Below, in pieces: positions 46,249 to 54,979 of a DNA stretch of 64,000 nt. Origin of the DNA: Streptomyces cellulosae (GTDB taxonomy: Bacteria; Actinomycetota; Actinomycetes; Streptomycetales; Streptomycetaceae); NCBI RefSeq assembly GCF_000721105.1, contig NZ_JOEV01000018.1, positions 62,001 through 126,000 of the forward strand, written 5' to 3'. The position numbers and the translations under genes were made by a program. The notes below the pieces were generated by a model, which was not told the DNA's origin, did no database searches, and worked only from the letters and a program-made list of their open reading frames with translations. Every line of letters starts with the position of its first letter. Position 1 is the first letter of the stretch.

Positions 46249-47418
46249 TTACCCCGTTTGTTCCTCGTTCACATAGACGCGAGGAACACGCGTTCCGATC
46301 CGGGTGACGATTTCATACGCGATCGTGCCCGCCGCCTGCGCCCAGTCCTCGGCGGTGGGCTCACCGCGGTCGCCGGGTCCGAAGAGCACGGCCCGCGCGC
46401 CGGCCTCGGGCTCGTCACCGCCCAGATCGACGACGAACTGGTCCATCGCCACCCGGCCGGCCACCGTCCGCCACTTGCCGTCGACCAGCACGGGACCGGT
46501 CCCTGAGGCATGCCGGGGGATGCCGTCCGCGTAACCGACGGGCACCAGGCCGAGGGTCGTCTCGCCCGGGGTGACGTAATGATGCCCGTAACTGACGCCG
46601 TGCCCCCCCGGAACGCGCTTCACCAGCGCGATGGAGGCACACAGCGTCATCACCGGACGCAGTCCGAAGTCTGCCGGAGTGCCGACCTCCGGGCTCGGCG
46701 AGACGCCGTAGACGGCGATCCCGGTCCGTACGAGGTCGAAGTGGGACTCGGGCAGCGTGAGCGTGGCCGGCGAGTTGGCGATGTGTCGCACCTCGGGCCG
46801 CACGCCCTGCCCCTCGGCGTACGCCAGCATCTCCCGGAAGCGGGTGAGCTGGGCGGCGATGGAAGGATGCCCGGGCTCGTCGGCGCAGGCGAAGTGGGAC
46901 CACAGCCCGGTGACCCGGATCAGCCCCTCGGCCTCGGAGCGCAGCGCGGCGCCGACCAACTCGGCCCAGTCCTCGCCGGGCTGGCACCCGTTCCGGCCCA
47001 GTCCCGTGTCGGCCTTGAGCTGCACGCGCGCCGGGACACCGGCGGCGCGGGCGGCCTCGGTGACCTCCGCGAGGGCCCACAGAGCACTGACCGAGACATC
47101 GAGGTCCGCCTCGATCGCCTCCCGCCAGGGCCCGCCGGGCGTCCACAGCCAGCACATGATCCGCCCGGTCAGCCCGGCGGCGCGCAGCGCGAGCGCCTCC
47201 TCGGGGGTGGCCGTGCCCAGCCAGCGCGCCCCCGCCTCGACCGCCGCGCGGGCACACGGCACCGCCCCGTGGCCGTACGCGTCGGACTTCACCACGGCCA
47301 TCACGGCCGCGCCCGGCGCATGGGCGCGCAGGGTCCGCACGTTGGCCCGCAGGGCGGCCAGATCGATCTCGGCGCGAGCACGCAGGGGGGCGCTCGACGG
47401 GGCTGCTGTCTCACTCAT
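46249..47418 (-). CDS. alr: alanine racemase
   Basis: A 389-residue fold-type III PLP enzyme that makes D-alanine for peptidoglycan. The PLP Lys44 is in AVVKSDAYGHG. The catalytic Tyr lies in HGVSYGHHYVTP, and the C-terminal beta domain includes VGYADGIPRHASG, AGRVAMDQFVVDLG and AYEIVTRIGTRVPRVYV. The length is usual. It is downstream of nnrD on the same strand with a 91-base gap. Confidence 0.95.
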   Translation of the reverse strand: MSETAAPSSAPLRARAEIDLAALRANVRTLRAHAPGAAVMAVVKSDAYGHGAVPCARAAVEAGARWLGTATPEEALALRAAGLTGRIMCWLWTPGGPWREAIEADLDVSVSALWALAEVTEAARAAGVPARVQLKADTGLGRNGCQPGEDWAELVGAALRSEAEGLIRVTGLWSHFACADEPGHPSIAAQLTRFREMLAYAEGQGVRPEVRHIANSPATLTLPESHFDLVRTGIAVYGVSPSPEVGTPADFGLRPVMTLCASIALVKRVPGGHGVSYGHHYVTPGETTLGLVPVGYADGIPRHASGTGPVLVDGKWRTVAGRVAMDQFVVDLGGDEPEAGARAVLFGPGDRGEPTAEDWAQAAGTIAYEIVTRIGTRVPRVYVNEEQTG

Positions 47419-47509
47419 CGCGCCCCCAGTCTCTCAGAGGGGCGGGACAGGATCTCCGGACGGCGGCCTTTTCGACCGGCGCGGCTCGGCCGCTGCTCCG
47501 ACCGCCCAC

Positions 47510-48940
47510 TCACCGCCGTACGTCCCGCCAGGCCCGTACCACCGCCTCCGCCACGTCGTGCGCCCCCACCGGCGCCCCGTCCGCCGCGAGCCTGCCGGCC
47601 AGTCCGTGCAGATACGCCCCGACGCTTCCCGCGTCCGACGCCGACAGCCCCGCCGCCAGCAGCGACCCCGTCAGCCCTGACAGCACGTCACCGCTTCCCG
47701 CGGTGGCGAGCCAGGACGTACCCGTGGCGTTCACGCGGACGGCCCCGCCCGCCGAGCCGGCCACCAACGTCGTCGACCCCTTCAGCAGTACGGTCGCCCC
47801 GTACCGCCCCGCCAGCTCCCGCACCGAACTCAGCCGGGCCGACTCGACCTCCTCCCGGGCCACCCCTAGCAGTGCGGCGGCCTCTCCGGCGTGCGGGGTC
47901 ATCAGCGTCGGCGCGGTACGGGCCCGCACCGCTGCCACGTCCGCCAACCGCAGTCCGTCCGCGTCGATCAGCACGGGTACGTCCGCCGCCAGCACCTCCG
48001 CCACCGTCGCGGCGTCGTCCCCGGCGCCCGGTCCGACGACCCACGCCTGCACACGCCCCGCCTTCTTCGGCCCCTGGTCCGACACGAGCGTCTCGGGAAA
48101 GCGGGCGATCACCGCGTCCCCGGCGGGCCCCACGTACCGCACGGCCCCGGCCCCGCCCCGCAGCGCGCCGGACACCGCGAGCACGGCGGCCCCCGGGTAA
48201 CGCGCGGACCCGGCGGCGATCCCGACGACACCCCGCCGGTACTTGTCGCTCTCCGCTGCCGGCACCGGCAGCAGCCGCGCCACGTCCGCGTGCTGCAACG
48301 CCTCCAGCGCGGGCTCGTCCGGCAGTTCCAGCCCGATGTCGACGAGCCGCACCGACCCGGCGTACTCCCGCGCCGGATCGACCAGCAGCCCGGGCTTGTG
48401 CGTCCCGAAGGTGACGGTCAGGTCGGCCCGTACGGCAGTCCCGTTCACCTGCCCCGTGTCGGCATCGACCCCGCTCGGCAGGTCGACGGCGACGACGGCG
48501 GCCCGCGACTGCTCCGCGGCGGCGGCGAGCGGCGCGGCGTCCGGGCGCAGTCCGCCCTTGCCGCCGATCCCGACGATGCCGTCGACGACGAGGTCGGCCC
48601 GCTCGATGAGTCGCTCGGCGCCCTCCGGAGCCGCCACCCGGCCCCCGGCGCGTCGCAGCGCGACGAGCCCTTCTCCATGGGCCCGTTGGGGCGCGAGCAG
48701 CACCGCCGTGACACCCGCCCCACGCCGGGCCAGCCGGGCTCCGGCGTACAACGCGTCACCCCCGTTGTCACCACTGCCGACCAGCAGCACCACCCGACTG
48801 CCGTACACCCGCCCCAGCAGGTCCGCGCAGGCGGCGGCGAGCCCGGCCGCCGCCCGCTGCATCAACGCCCCGTCCGGAAGCCGCGCCATCAGCTCCCGCT
48901 CGGCCGCCCTTACCGTCTCCACGCTGTACGCAGTACGCAT
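47510..48940 (-). CDS. nnrD: bifunctional NAD(P)H-hydrate epimerase/ADP-dependent dehydratase
   Basis: A 476-residue fusion. Residues 1-215 form the YjeF_N epimerase (VGSGDNGGDALYAGARLARRG, VVDGIVGIGGKGGLRP, VAVDLPSGVDADTG). Residues about 220-470 form the ribokinase-like dehydratase (GVVGIAAGSARYPGAAVLA, LMTPHAGEAAALLG, WLATAGSGDVLSGLTGSLLA). It repairs damaged hydrated NADH and NADPH. The ATG at 48940 begins the family sequence; 18 upstream codons are discarded. It is named nnrD here for the dehydratase half; the epimerase half corresponds to nnrE. Confidence 0.92.
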   Translation of the reverse strand: MRTAYSVETVRAAERELMARLPDGALMQRAAAGLAAACADLLGRVYGSRVVLLVGSGDNGGDALYAGARLARRGAGVTAVLLAPQRAHGEGLVALRRAGGRVAAPEGAERLIERADLVVDGIVGIGGKGGLRPDAAPLAAAAEQSRAAVVAVDLPSGVDADTGQVNGTAVRADLTVTFGTHKPGLLVDPAREYAGSVRLVDIGLELPDEPALEALQHADVARLLPVPAAESDKYRRGVVGIAAGSARYPGAAVLAVSGALRGGAGAVRYVGPAGDAVIARFPETLVSDQGPKKAGRVQAWVVGPGAGDDAATVAEVLAADVPVLIDADGLRLADVAAVRARTAPTLMTPHAGEAAALLGVAREEVESARLSSVRELAGRYGATVLLKGSTTLVAGSAGGAVRVNATGTSWLATAGSGDVLSGLTGSLLAAGLSASDAGSVGAYLHGLAGRLAADGAPVGAHDVAEAVVRAWRDVRR

Positions 48941-49547
48941 GTGATCGAGTCTGCCGCAGAACGTCCGTGGAACGCGAAGGCCGGAACACGGCACGCCTAC
49001 CGGAACACGGCACGCCTATGGGGGCTTCGTCTACTGGGGGCTTCATCGCGTTCACCCCACCACTGCCCCGGCGAGCATCAGCGCCAGGAACACCAGCCGG
49101 ACGACCAGCGGAACGGCACCTGCTGCGTGAGGCGCCCTTGTGGCCGCTTTCCACGCGAGCCGGAATCGGCCCTACCGCTTTACTGATGGATAGCAGGACA
49201 AATAGCCACCTACATCCCTTACAGCAGGGAGGAATGCTCAATTCCGGCCAGCCACCGGACAGTACAGATGCCCGGAAGTGCAACCTCGTCCAGGTCAGGC
49301 CACTACCTGTGGAACCCTCTGGACGATTTCAAGTCATATTCAGCCCTGCTCCGCACATCGGACGGAAGCGCTTACCAGGCACGATCGGGTAGTTGCTGGC
49401 ATATGCCCGGACCTGATGCTGTCTCAGATGCCCCGGGCGTCACAGAACACCCCTGGGCACGGCCCTTCACGAAACGCACACTTAGGGCGTTCGGTGAGCG
49501 CTGCCGCAGCCGCGGCCGTCGCCCATTCCGTGAAGGACTTTCCCGCG
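48941..49547. other. 600-base region with no confident gene
   Basis: It contains a perfect 19-base tandem repeat (listed) and an AT-richer stretch (49170-49400) with GGGAGGA directly before an ATG at 49233, which opens a 53-residue frame of poor codon bias. The AT-rich part may hold the promoter of the downstream membrane protein gene. Its base composition differs from both flanks. Confidence 0.5.
48981..49018. repeat. 19-base direct tandem repeat
   Basis: Two perfect copies of CCGGAACACGGCACGCCTA lie just upstream of nnrD. A TGGGGGCTTC word is also repeated directly after. Confidence 0.85.
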
Positions 49548-49841
49548 ATGACCGATCCGGACAGATCCGTCGGCCCCCTGACTCGAGCCGTCCGCTACGC
49601 CGGACGCCTGCTGTGTTGGAGCCTCGGCGCCGGCATGACCACAGCCGCCGTCGACATCACCGTCGCCCCGAGTGCCCCCTGGTGGCAGCTCCTGTGGCCC
49701 TTGCCCTGGTACGCCGCGTGCGTGTCCGCCCTCGCGTGGGCCGTGCTGCGCGCCCGCGAGAAGTCCCTCGGCGGACGCGTCGGCGGCGACGACCCGGAGA
49801 GCTACGAGGACGTGTTCGCGGAGTGGGACCAGGCGGCCTGA
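49548..49841 (+). CDS. small membrane protein, hypothetical
   Basis: A 97-residue protein with two hydrophobic segments (about 18-38 and 44-66; the second is WWQLLWPLPWYAACVSALAWAVL) and an acidic C-terminus (DDPESYEDVFAEWDQAA). It is not recognised. The start is uncertain: ATG 49548 (MTDPDRSVG) is preferred, but a GTG at 49494 with AGGG upstream is also in frame. It converges on acpS with a 55-base gap. Confidence 0.6.
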   Translation: MTDPDRSVGPLTRAVRYAGRLLCWSLGAGMTTAAVDITVAPSAPWWQLLWPLPWYAACVSALAWAVLRAREKSLGGRVGGDDPESYEDVFAEWDQAA

Positions 49842-49896
49842 GCCTCACCCTCAGCCGGAGCACCGGTGTGGGCGACACCCGCCCGCTCCCCCGCCG

Positions 49897-50268
49897 TCAC
49901 CCCTCCGCGATCACCACCGCCGACGCCACCCCCGCGTCATGACTGAGCGACACATGCCAGGAGCGCACCCCGAGTTCCGCCGCCCGTGCCGCGACCGTCC
50001 CGGTGACCCGCAACCGTGGCTGCCCGCTGTCCTCGACGTAGACCTCGGCGTCGGTCCAGTGCAGCCCTGCCGGGGCGCCCAGGGCTTTGGCGAGGGCCTC
50101 CTTGGCGGCGAACCTCGCGGCGAGCGAGGCGACACCGCGCCGCTCCCCGCTGGGCAGCAGCAACTCGCTCTCCAGGAACAGCCGCGCCGCCATGGTGGGC
50201 GTACGCTCCAGCGACGCCCGGAACCGATCGATCTCGGCTACGTCGATACCGACCCCGATGATGCTCAT
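49897..50268 (-). CDS. acpS: holo-[acyl-carrier-protein] synthase
   Basis: A 123-residue AcpS with [12 protein letters not shown] (Asp9, metal) and [12 protein letters not shown] (Glu57) motifs and C-terminal [14 protein letters not shown]. It transfers 4'-phosphopantetheine from CoA to the acyl carrier protein of fatty-acid synthesis. The length is normal. It lies at the edge of the conserved block; the accessory genes begin upstream of it. Confidence 0.95.
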   Translation of the reverse strand: MSIIGVGIDVAEIDRFRASLERTPTMAARLFLESELLLPSGERRGVASLAARFAAKEALAKALGAPAGLHWTDAEVYVEDSGQPRLRVTGTVAARAAELGVRSWHVSLSHDAGVASAVVIAEG

Positions 50269-50451
50269 CCGCGCACTCTACGATCCGTCCGGCGACCGCG
50301 GGTTCGTCTCCCCGGTGACCAGATCGGCCTGGTGTGTCGCGGTCAGGGCACGATCCAGCGAGGTCGACGGCACCTGAGCCACTACGCCCCCGGAGATCAC
50401 GCACCGCGACCCGCACTCGCGACGGATCCAGAAAGCCGGTCACCCAAGACC

Positions 50452-51069
50452 TCATCCACCCAGCACGTATGCTCCTGCGCACGCTGCGGCTGCGGCGGCC
50501 TCGGCGGCCTGGTCTGCGGAGGCTTCGTCGAGGCAGTCGCCGGTGGTCAGCAGGCGGTAGAAGAGGGGGGCGGAGACAGCACGGATGACCTCGTGGACAT
50601 CGGTGCCCTCAGGCACCTCGCCCCGGTCGATGGCCTGCTGGACGCAGGGTGCCCACTCCTTGACGCGGGTGTCGTAGAAGCGGTGCAGGGCCTCGGCTGT
50701 CTTCGCCTCGCAGGTGGCGGCGGCGATCACTGCCTTGAACAGCGCTCCTTGCCGCGGGTCGGCCAAGGTGCGCTGCACGAGCCGGGCGTTCGCCTGGAGA
50801 TCACCGAGCAGCGAGCCGGTCTCGGTACGTGGCAGTGACTGCTCGGCCATGTCCAGCAGCAAGTCGGCCACCAGGCCGTTCACCGTTCCCCAGCGGCGGT
50901 AGACGGTGGTCTTGCCCACCTCGGCACGGCGCGCGATGTCGGCGAGATCCAGATGGGCGAAGCCATGCTCCGCCAAGGCGTCCCCAGCCGCTTGCAGCAC
51001 CGACTCCCGCACCCGCGCCGTGCGCCCACCCGGACGGACGGTCCCCGGATCAGCACCCTCAGATCTCAT
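50452..51069 (-). CDS. TetR-family regulator of the adjacent aldo/keto reductase
   Basis: A 205-residue repressor with the N-terminal helix-turn-helix (DLADIARRAEVGKTTVYRRWG, about 42-62) and an Ala-rich ligand domain with the TetR_C-like pattern FYDTRVKEWAP. It is divergent from the aldo/keto reductase, and a 22-base operator overlaps its own start codon, so it probably represses itself and its neighbour. The ligand is unknown. Confidence 0.88.
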   Translation of the reverse strand: MRSEGADPGTVRPGGRTARVRESVLQAAGDALAEHGFAHLDLADIARRAEVGKTTVYRRWGTVNGLVADLLLDMAEQSLPRTETGSLLGDLQANARLVQRTLADPRQGALFKAVIAAATCEAKTAEALHRFYDTRVKEWAPCVQQAIDRGEVPEGTDVHEVIRAVSAPLFYRLLTTGDCLDEASADQAAEAAAAAACAGAYVLGG

Positions 51070-51090
51070 AACGGGACTCCAGTTCCGTTA
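51069..51090. promoter_or_regulatory. TetR operator O1
   Basis: TAACGGGACT and AGTTCCGTTA form an inverted repeat with one mismatch around CC. It overlaps the TetR start codon. Confidence 0.75.
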
Positions 51091-51119
51091 ACTGCTCACG
51101 CCTGCTACGTTGAGAACAC

Positions 51120-51141
51120 TAACGGAACTGTAGGACCATTA
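51120..51141. promoter_or_regulatory. TetR operator O2
   Basis: TAACGGAACT is followed by GT and a degenerate partner AGGACCATTA. The left half is the perfect complement of the right half of O1, 51 bases away. It lies 31 bases before the reductase start. Confidence 0.65.
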
Positions 51142-51171
51142 GCCAGATCAGGCGGCGAGAGAGGAACAGCC

Positions 51172-52251
51172 ATGGAATACAGGCGGCTTGGCGCATCCGG
51201 CCTCAAGGTCCCCGCACTGAGTTTCGGCGCCGGCACCTTCGGCGGCCAAGGACCGCTGTTCGGTGCCTGGGGCAACACTGATGCGCGAGAAGGACGCCGT
51301 CTCGTGGACATCTGCCTGGACGCCGGGATCACCATGTTCGACACCGCCGACGTCTACTCCGGCGGCGCCTCCGAGGAGGTGCTGGGCGAAGCGATCAAAG
51401 GCCGCAGGGACCAGGTGATCGTGTCCACCAAGACCAGCTTGCCGATGGGCGACGGCCCAGGCGATGCCGGCTCCTCCCGTTCACGTCTGATCACCGCGTG
51501 CGAGGACGCCCTGCGGCGACTCGGTACCGACTACATCGACCTGTTCCAACTGCACGCCTTTGACGCCGGCACGCCGATCGAGGAAGTCCTCTCCACACTC
51601 GACGATCTCGTACGAGCAGGAAAGGTCCGCTACCTCGGCATCTCCAACTTCTCCGGATGGCAGGCGATGAAGTCCCTCTCGATCGCGGAGAGGTACGGCC
51701 ACCCGCGCTATGTCGCACATCAGGTCTACTACTCCCTCATCGGCCGCGACTACGAATGGGAGCTGATGCCCCTCGGACTGGATCAGGGCCTCGGAGCCCT
51801 CGTCTGGAGCCCCCTCGGCTGGGGACGACTCACAGGCAAAATCCGCCGCGGCCAGCCCCTACCGGCCAATAGTCGACTGCACCACACCGCGGACTACGGC
51901 CCGCCGGTCGAGGATGAACACCTCTACCGCGTGGTCGACGCCCTCGACGAGATCGCACAGGAGACCGGCAAAGGAATTCCACAAATCGCCATCAACTGGC
52001 TGCTGCAGCGGCCGACCGTCTCCTCCGTCATCATCGGCGCCCGCAACGAGGAGCAGCTCCGTCAGAACCTCGGTGCCGTCGGCTGGACTCTTACGCCCGA
52101 CCAGTTGGCGAAACTCAATGCGGCGAGCGCCAGGACAGCGGCCTACCCCTACTTCCCTTACCAACGCCAGGAAGGGTTCGCTCGCCTCAACCCACCGGTA
52201 GGTGATGTTGCGCCTCTGCCTGCTGTGGGACATGACACCGGTGGCGAGTAG
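51172..52251 (+). CDS. aldo/keto reductase
   Basis: A 359-residue NADPH-dependent AKR of the beta-subunit/YajO-like type. The catalytic Asp is in FDTADVYSGGASEEVLG (Asp and Tyr), Lys in VIVSTKTSL, and His in FQLHAFD. The C-terminal IIGARNEEQLRQNLGAVGW is the cofactor loop. The ATG has GAGAGGAAC upstream. Codon use is slightly less GC-extreme than in its neighbours. It is controlled by the divergent TetR gene, and the substrate is unknown. Confidence 0.9.
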   Translation: MEYRRLGASGLKVPALSFGAGTFGGQGPLFGAWGNTDAREGRRLVDICLDAGITMFDTADVYSGGASEEVLGEAIKGRRDQVIVSTKTSLPMGDGPGDAGSSRSRLITACEDALRRLGTDYIDLFQLHAFDAGTPIEEVLSTLDDLVRAGKVRYLGISNFSGWQAMKSLSIAERYGHPRYVAHQVYYSLIGRDYEWELMPLGLDQGLGALVWSPLGWGRLTGKIRRGQPLPANSRLHHTADYGPPVEDEHLYRVVDALDEIAQETGKGIPQIAINWLLQRPTVSSVIIGARNEEQLRQNLGAVGWTLTPDQLAKLNAASARTAAYPYFPYQRQEGFARLNPPVGDVAPLPAVGHDTGGE

Positions 52252-52274
52252 TTGGCGAGGTCATCGGCCAACGC

Positions 52275-53216
52275 TCAGTCCTGTTCCGGGCTGGTCCCCG
52301 GAACCTCCGGGTCCTCGACGAACAGGTCCTCGGCCCGCTCGACCGTGCGGGAACGCTCCAGCCAGGCGTCCATGCGGTCGAGATCGGTGCAGGCGGTGAT
52401 GCGCTCGCGCACGCTGTCCGAGACGGGGATGCCGCGCACCTCCAGCACGAACAGAATCCCCTTGGCCTCGCCTTTGGCCTCGCCTTCTGCCTTGCCTTCT
52501 GCCTTGCCCTCCAGGTACGCCGTCTCACGGACCGTCCCCCGGCCGGGGAAGTAGCTGACGAACGACATGATCTCCCTCAATTTCTCTCCGGCTGGGGTGC
52601 TACCCAGGTTGATTTCCAGGAACTCGAAGAAGTACCCGGCGGTCTCGGGATCCGATTCCTGGAGTTCCTGCAGGGCGGTTGTGATTGCCCTCAGTATGGC
52701 CTCACAGTCGGGGCTGCGGGCGTGTGCCAGGGCCGAGAGCACGCCCAGTGCGAGGTTCTTCGCCGCGGTTCTGGCATCGGTGATCACCGGCAGGTTGTCC
52801 GGCCCGGCGACCAGCGGATACGTCCGCTGAGCCGTCCAGCCGCGTGTGCCGCAGTCGAAGGGGCCGGCCGCCCACTTGGCCGTGGCCCTGTCCTGACAGA
52901 CCACGAGAAGCAGCACGGGCAGCCGGTACTTCGCCTGAAGGTAGGCGACGTAGTATGCCCAACTCGCCTCCTTGCCTGCGACCTTGCCCGACTGCGACTC
53001 GATGGCGAGCAGAAAGTCCTCGCCGTCGGACGGGCCGATGCGCAGCACGGTGTCCACGCGCCGCTCCAGCGGCCGGGCCTCCGTGACGTCCGTGGTGACG
53101 GCGTCCACGGTCGCCTTCTCGGATAACGGGACACCCAGCACCCCGAACACGGGAGCCAGGATCTCGGGCCGCTCCTGGAAGATCCGGTGCATGCCCTCGT
53201 GAGCTGATGTGACCAT
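52275..53216 (-). CDS. Rpn-family PD-(D/E)XK nuclease/putative transposase-related protein
   Basis: A 313-residue protein with the PD-(D/E)XK pattern: DTVLRIG ... FLLAIESQSGKVAGKEASWAYYVAYL. The C-terminal region has a Gly/Glu/Lys repeat (EGKAEGKAEGEAKGEAKG) typical of Rpn-type nucleases, followed by a helical tail. Such proteins occur widely in Streptomyces in several copies and are linked to recombination or to phage defence; no partner is obvious here. The DNA that encodes the repeat has 12-base units (near 52465-52510) that can slip in frame. Confidence 0.8.
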   Translation of the reverse strand: MVTSAHEGMHRIFQERPEILAPVFGVLGVPLSEKATVDAVTTDVTEARPLERRVDTVLRIGPSDGEDFLLAIESQSGKVAGKEASWAYYVAYLQAKYRLPVLLLVVCQDRATAKWAAGPFDCGTRGWTAQRTYPLVAGPDNLPVITDARTAAKNLALGVLSALAHARSPDCEAILRAITTALQELQESDPETAGYFFEFLEINLGSTPAGEKLREIMSFVSYFPGRGTVRETAYLEGKAEGKAEGEAKGEAKGILFVLEVRGIPVSDSVRERITACTDLDRMDAWLERSRTVERAEDLFVEDPEVPGTSPEQD

Positions 53217-53258
53217 GTGCGCAACCTAGATGGAGGTAAGGGACGGCTGTCCGGGTGA

Positions 53259-53701
53259 TCAGGAGACGTTCACCCTTTCGGGCGGCGGCACAACGTTCAC
53301 GCGGGGCGAGGTCAGCTCGCACCACACGTACTTGCCCCGGTTGCCGTGTCTGGACAGCGGATGCCAGCCCCAAAGGTCGGCACAGGCCCGCACCAGCGCC
53401 AGCCCCCGCCCCTCCTCCGCCAACTCCCCGAGCCGCTCCAACGCCCTCGGCGCCTGGGGCGGTTCCGGGTCCGCGTCCCACGCCCCGATCCGCAGCACGC
53501 CCGCCGACCAGCGCACGCGCAGGGCAGCCGGCCCCTTCGTGTGCCGTACTCCGTCGCGAGGAGTTCGGCCACGTCGACCAGGCCGATGAGTCCGTGCAGG
53601 GTGAGGATCAGGCGGAGGGTGCGGCGGCTCACGGTGACGGCTCGGGGGTCGTTGGGGATGCACAGGCAGTACTCCCACGGTTCGGAATCGTTTTCGGGCA
53701 T
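53259..53701 (-). pseudogene. frameshifted GHKL (anti-sigma-like) ATPase of a WhiJ-like trio
   Basis: From ATG 53701 the frame reads MPENDSEPWEYCLCIPND ... VDVAELLATE and then shifts into TYGTRRG nonsense. A second frame continues as RHTKGPAALRVRW ... GRGLALVRACADLWGWHPL to the stop at 53259. In intact relatives the junction reads ATELVSNAVRHTKG. The missing piece, about 16 bases near 53548, is the N-box that holds the Mg-ATP-binding Glu and Asn. The gene is therefore broken in both frame and chemistry. It is divergent from the XRE gene, as in WhiJ-like clusters. Confidence 0.82.
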
Positions 53702-53921
53702 GCGTCAACTCCGTTCAGGTGGTGGGGGGTGCGGGTCGGCGGGCGGTGGCAGTGTCGCGGCCGTCATGGCAGGACGGGGCGGTGCGCTTCCGGGACCCCG
53801 TCAATCCGCAGCGTGTGCGTCGCGTCACTGAGAGTACGGTCCAATATTGGTCCCGTGCAACCTGTTGCCGGTAATCTGCCCTGAAAGGGGCACCGCCCTA
53901 TAGCAGTTCGAGGAGACATCG

Positions 53922-54758
53922 ATGCCACGGAGACGGCAGCCCACAGCACGCCAGTCACGCCTCGGCACAGAGCTGCTACGCCTGCGCGAGGCCGCCGGCC
54001 TCAAGGGACGCGAGGCCGCCGCTCTGCTCGGGACCGACGCGGCGCGGTTGAGCCAGATCGAATCCGGCATCGCGGGTATAAGCGAGGACACCGTGCGCCG
54101 CCTGGCGTCCCACTACGTCTGCACGGACCAGGAGTTCATCGACGCCCTGGTCGCGATGGCCACCGACCGGACGCGCGGCTGGTGGGAGGAGTACCGGGGC
54201 CTGCTGCCGACGTCCTTCCTGGACCTCGCCGAACTGGACCACCACGCCAGGTTCCTGCACGAGGTGGCGATCCTGTACGTGCCGGGCCTGTTGCAGACGG
54301 AGGACTACGCCCGGGCGGTCTTCTCGTCCAGGGTGCCCGAACTCACCCGCGACGAGCTTGAGTTGCGCGTCCGCCACCGAATGAGGCGCCAGCAGATCAC
54401 CGTCCCGTACGAGCTGGTGATCCACGAGTCTGCCCTACGCATCAGGGTCAGCGACCGCGCCGCATCCCGGGCTCAACTCTCGAAGCTCCTGGAGCTGTCA
54501 GAAGCAGAACACATCACGGTCCGGGTCATCCCCTTCGACCTGGACGGCTTCGCCAGAGCCGCCAGCACAATGACGTACGTGGGTGGCCCGGTTCCCAAGC
54601 TGGACACAGTGGTGCGCGACGTACCCCATGGGTCGGCCTTCATCGACTCCGAGGCACAGCTCAACATCTTTCGAACGCGCTTCCGTAAAGTGGAAGCTGC
54701 ATCACTCGACCCCGGACAGTCGCGTGACTTCATCAACCGGCTGGCAAAAGAGCTGTGA
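53922..54758 (+). CDS. XRE-family regulator with DUF5753 domain (WhiJ-like)
   Basis: A 278-residue protein with an N-terminal helix-turn-helix (LGTELLRLREAAGLKGREAAALLGTDAARLSQIESG, about 14-50) and a DUF5753-type C-terminal domain (IPGLLQTEDYARAVF-like VPGLLQTEDYARAVF ... FDLDGFARAASTMTY). These occur in Streptomyces as trios with a DUF397 protein and a GHKL ATPase; WhiJ and its relatives of this type affect development. Here the DUF397 gene follows directly and the ATPase is broken. ATG start; GAGGAG upstream. Confidence 0.88.
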   Translation: MPRRRQPTARQSRLGTELLRLREAAGLKGREAAALLGTDAARLSQIESGIAGISEDTVRRLASHYVCTDQEFIDALVAMATDRTRGWWEEYRGLLPTSFLDLAELDHHARFLHEVAILYVPGLLQTEDYARAVFSSRVPELTRDELELRVRHRMRRQQITVPYELVIHESALRIRVSDRAASRAQLSKLLELSEAEHITVRVIPFDLDGFARAASTMTYVGGPVPKLDTVVRDVPHGSAFIDSEAQLNIFRTRFRKVEAASLDPGQSRDFINRLAKEL

Positions 54759-54766
54759 GGCGCCCC

Positions 54767-54979
54767 ATGGACAACTGGCGGAAGTCGTCCTACTCAGGCC
54801 CGGACGACGGCAACAACTGCGTGGAGATCGCCAACTCCCCCACCCACGTATCCGTCCGCGACACCAAGACCCCCGCCAGAGCAACCCTCACCTTCCCCAC
54901 CGGAGCCTTCACCACCTTCATAGCCGCCCTGAAGACGACTCACTCCACCGTCACCGACTTGGCCAGGTTCCGCGGCTGA
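54767..54979 (+). CDS. DUF397 protein, 3' end overlapping glmS
   Basis: A 70-residue DUF397 protein (DNWRKSSYSGPDDGNNCVEIA ... VSVRDTKTPARATLTFP). Family members usually end soon after TFIAAL; here about 13 extra residues (KTTHSTVTDLARFRG) are read from the complement of the glmS 3' end. The GTG at 54755 overlaps the upstream stop, but the ATG at 54767 starts the family sequence. It is translated with the XRE gene. Members of this family work with the XRE partner. Confidence 0.85.
   Translation: MDNWRKSSYSGPDDGNNCVEIANSPTHVSVRDTKTPARATLTFPTGAFTTFIAALKTTHSTVTDLARFRG

Noticed and set aside
49233..49392. A small gene starting after GGGAGGA
   Set aside because: The Shine-Dalgarno spacing is too short, the codon bias is poor and the protein resembles nothing known.
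52275..53216. A complete insertion sequence
   Set aside because: The Rpn-type protein has no flanking terminal inverted repeats or target duplication that I could find, so it is listed only as a gene.
54940..54979. Tn7-like insertion at glmS
   Set aside because: No tnsABCD-like genes or Tn7 ends are present; only the position suggests an integration hotspot.
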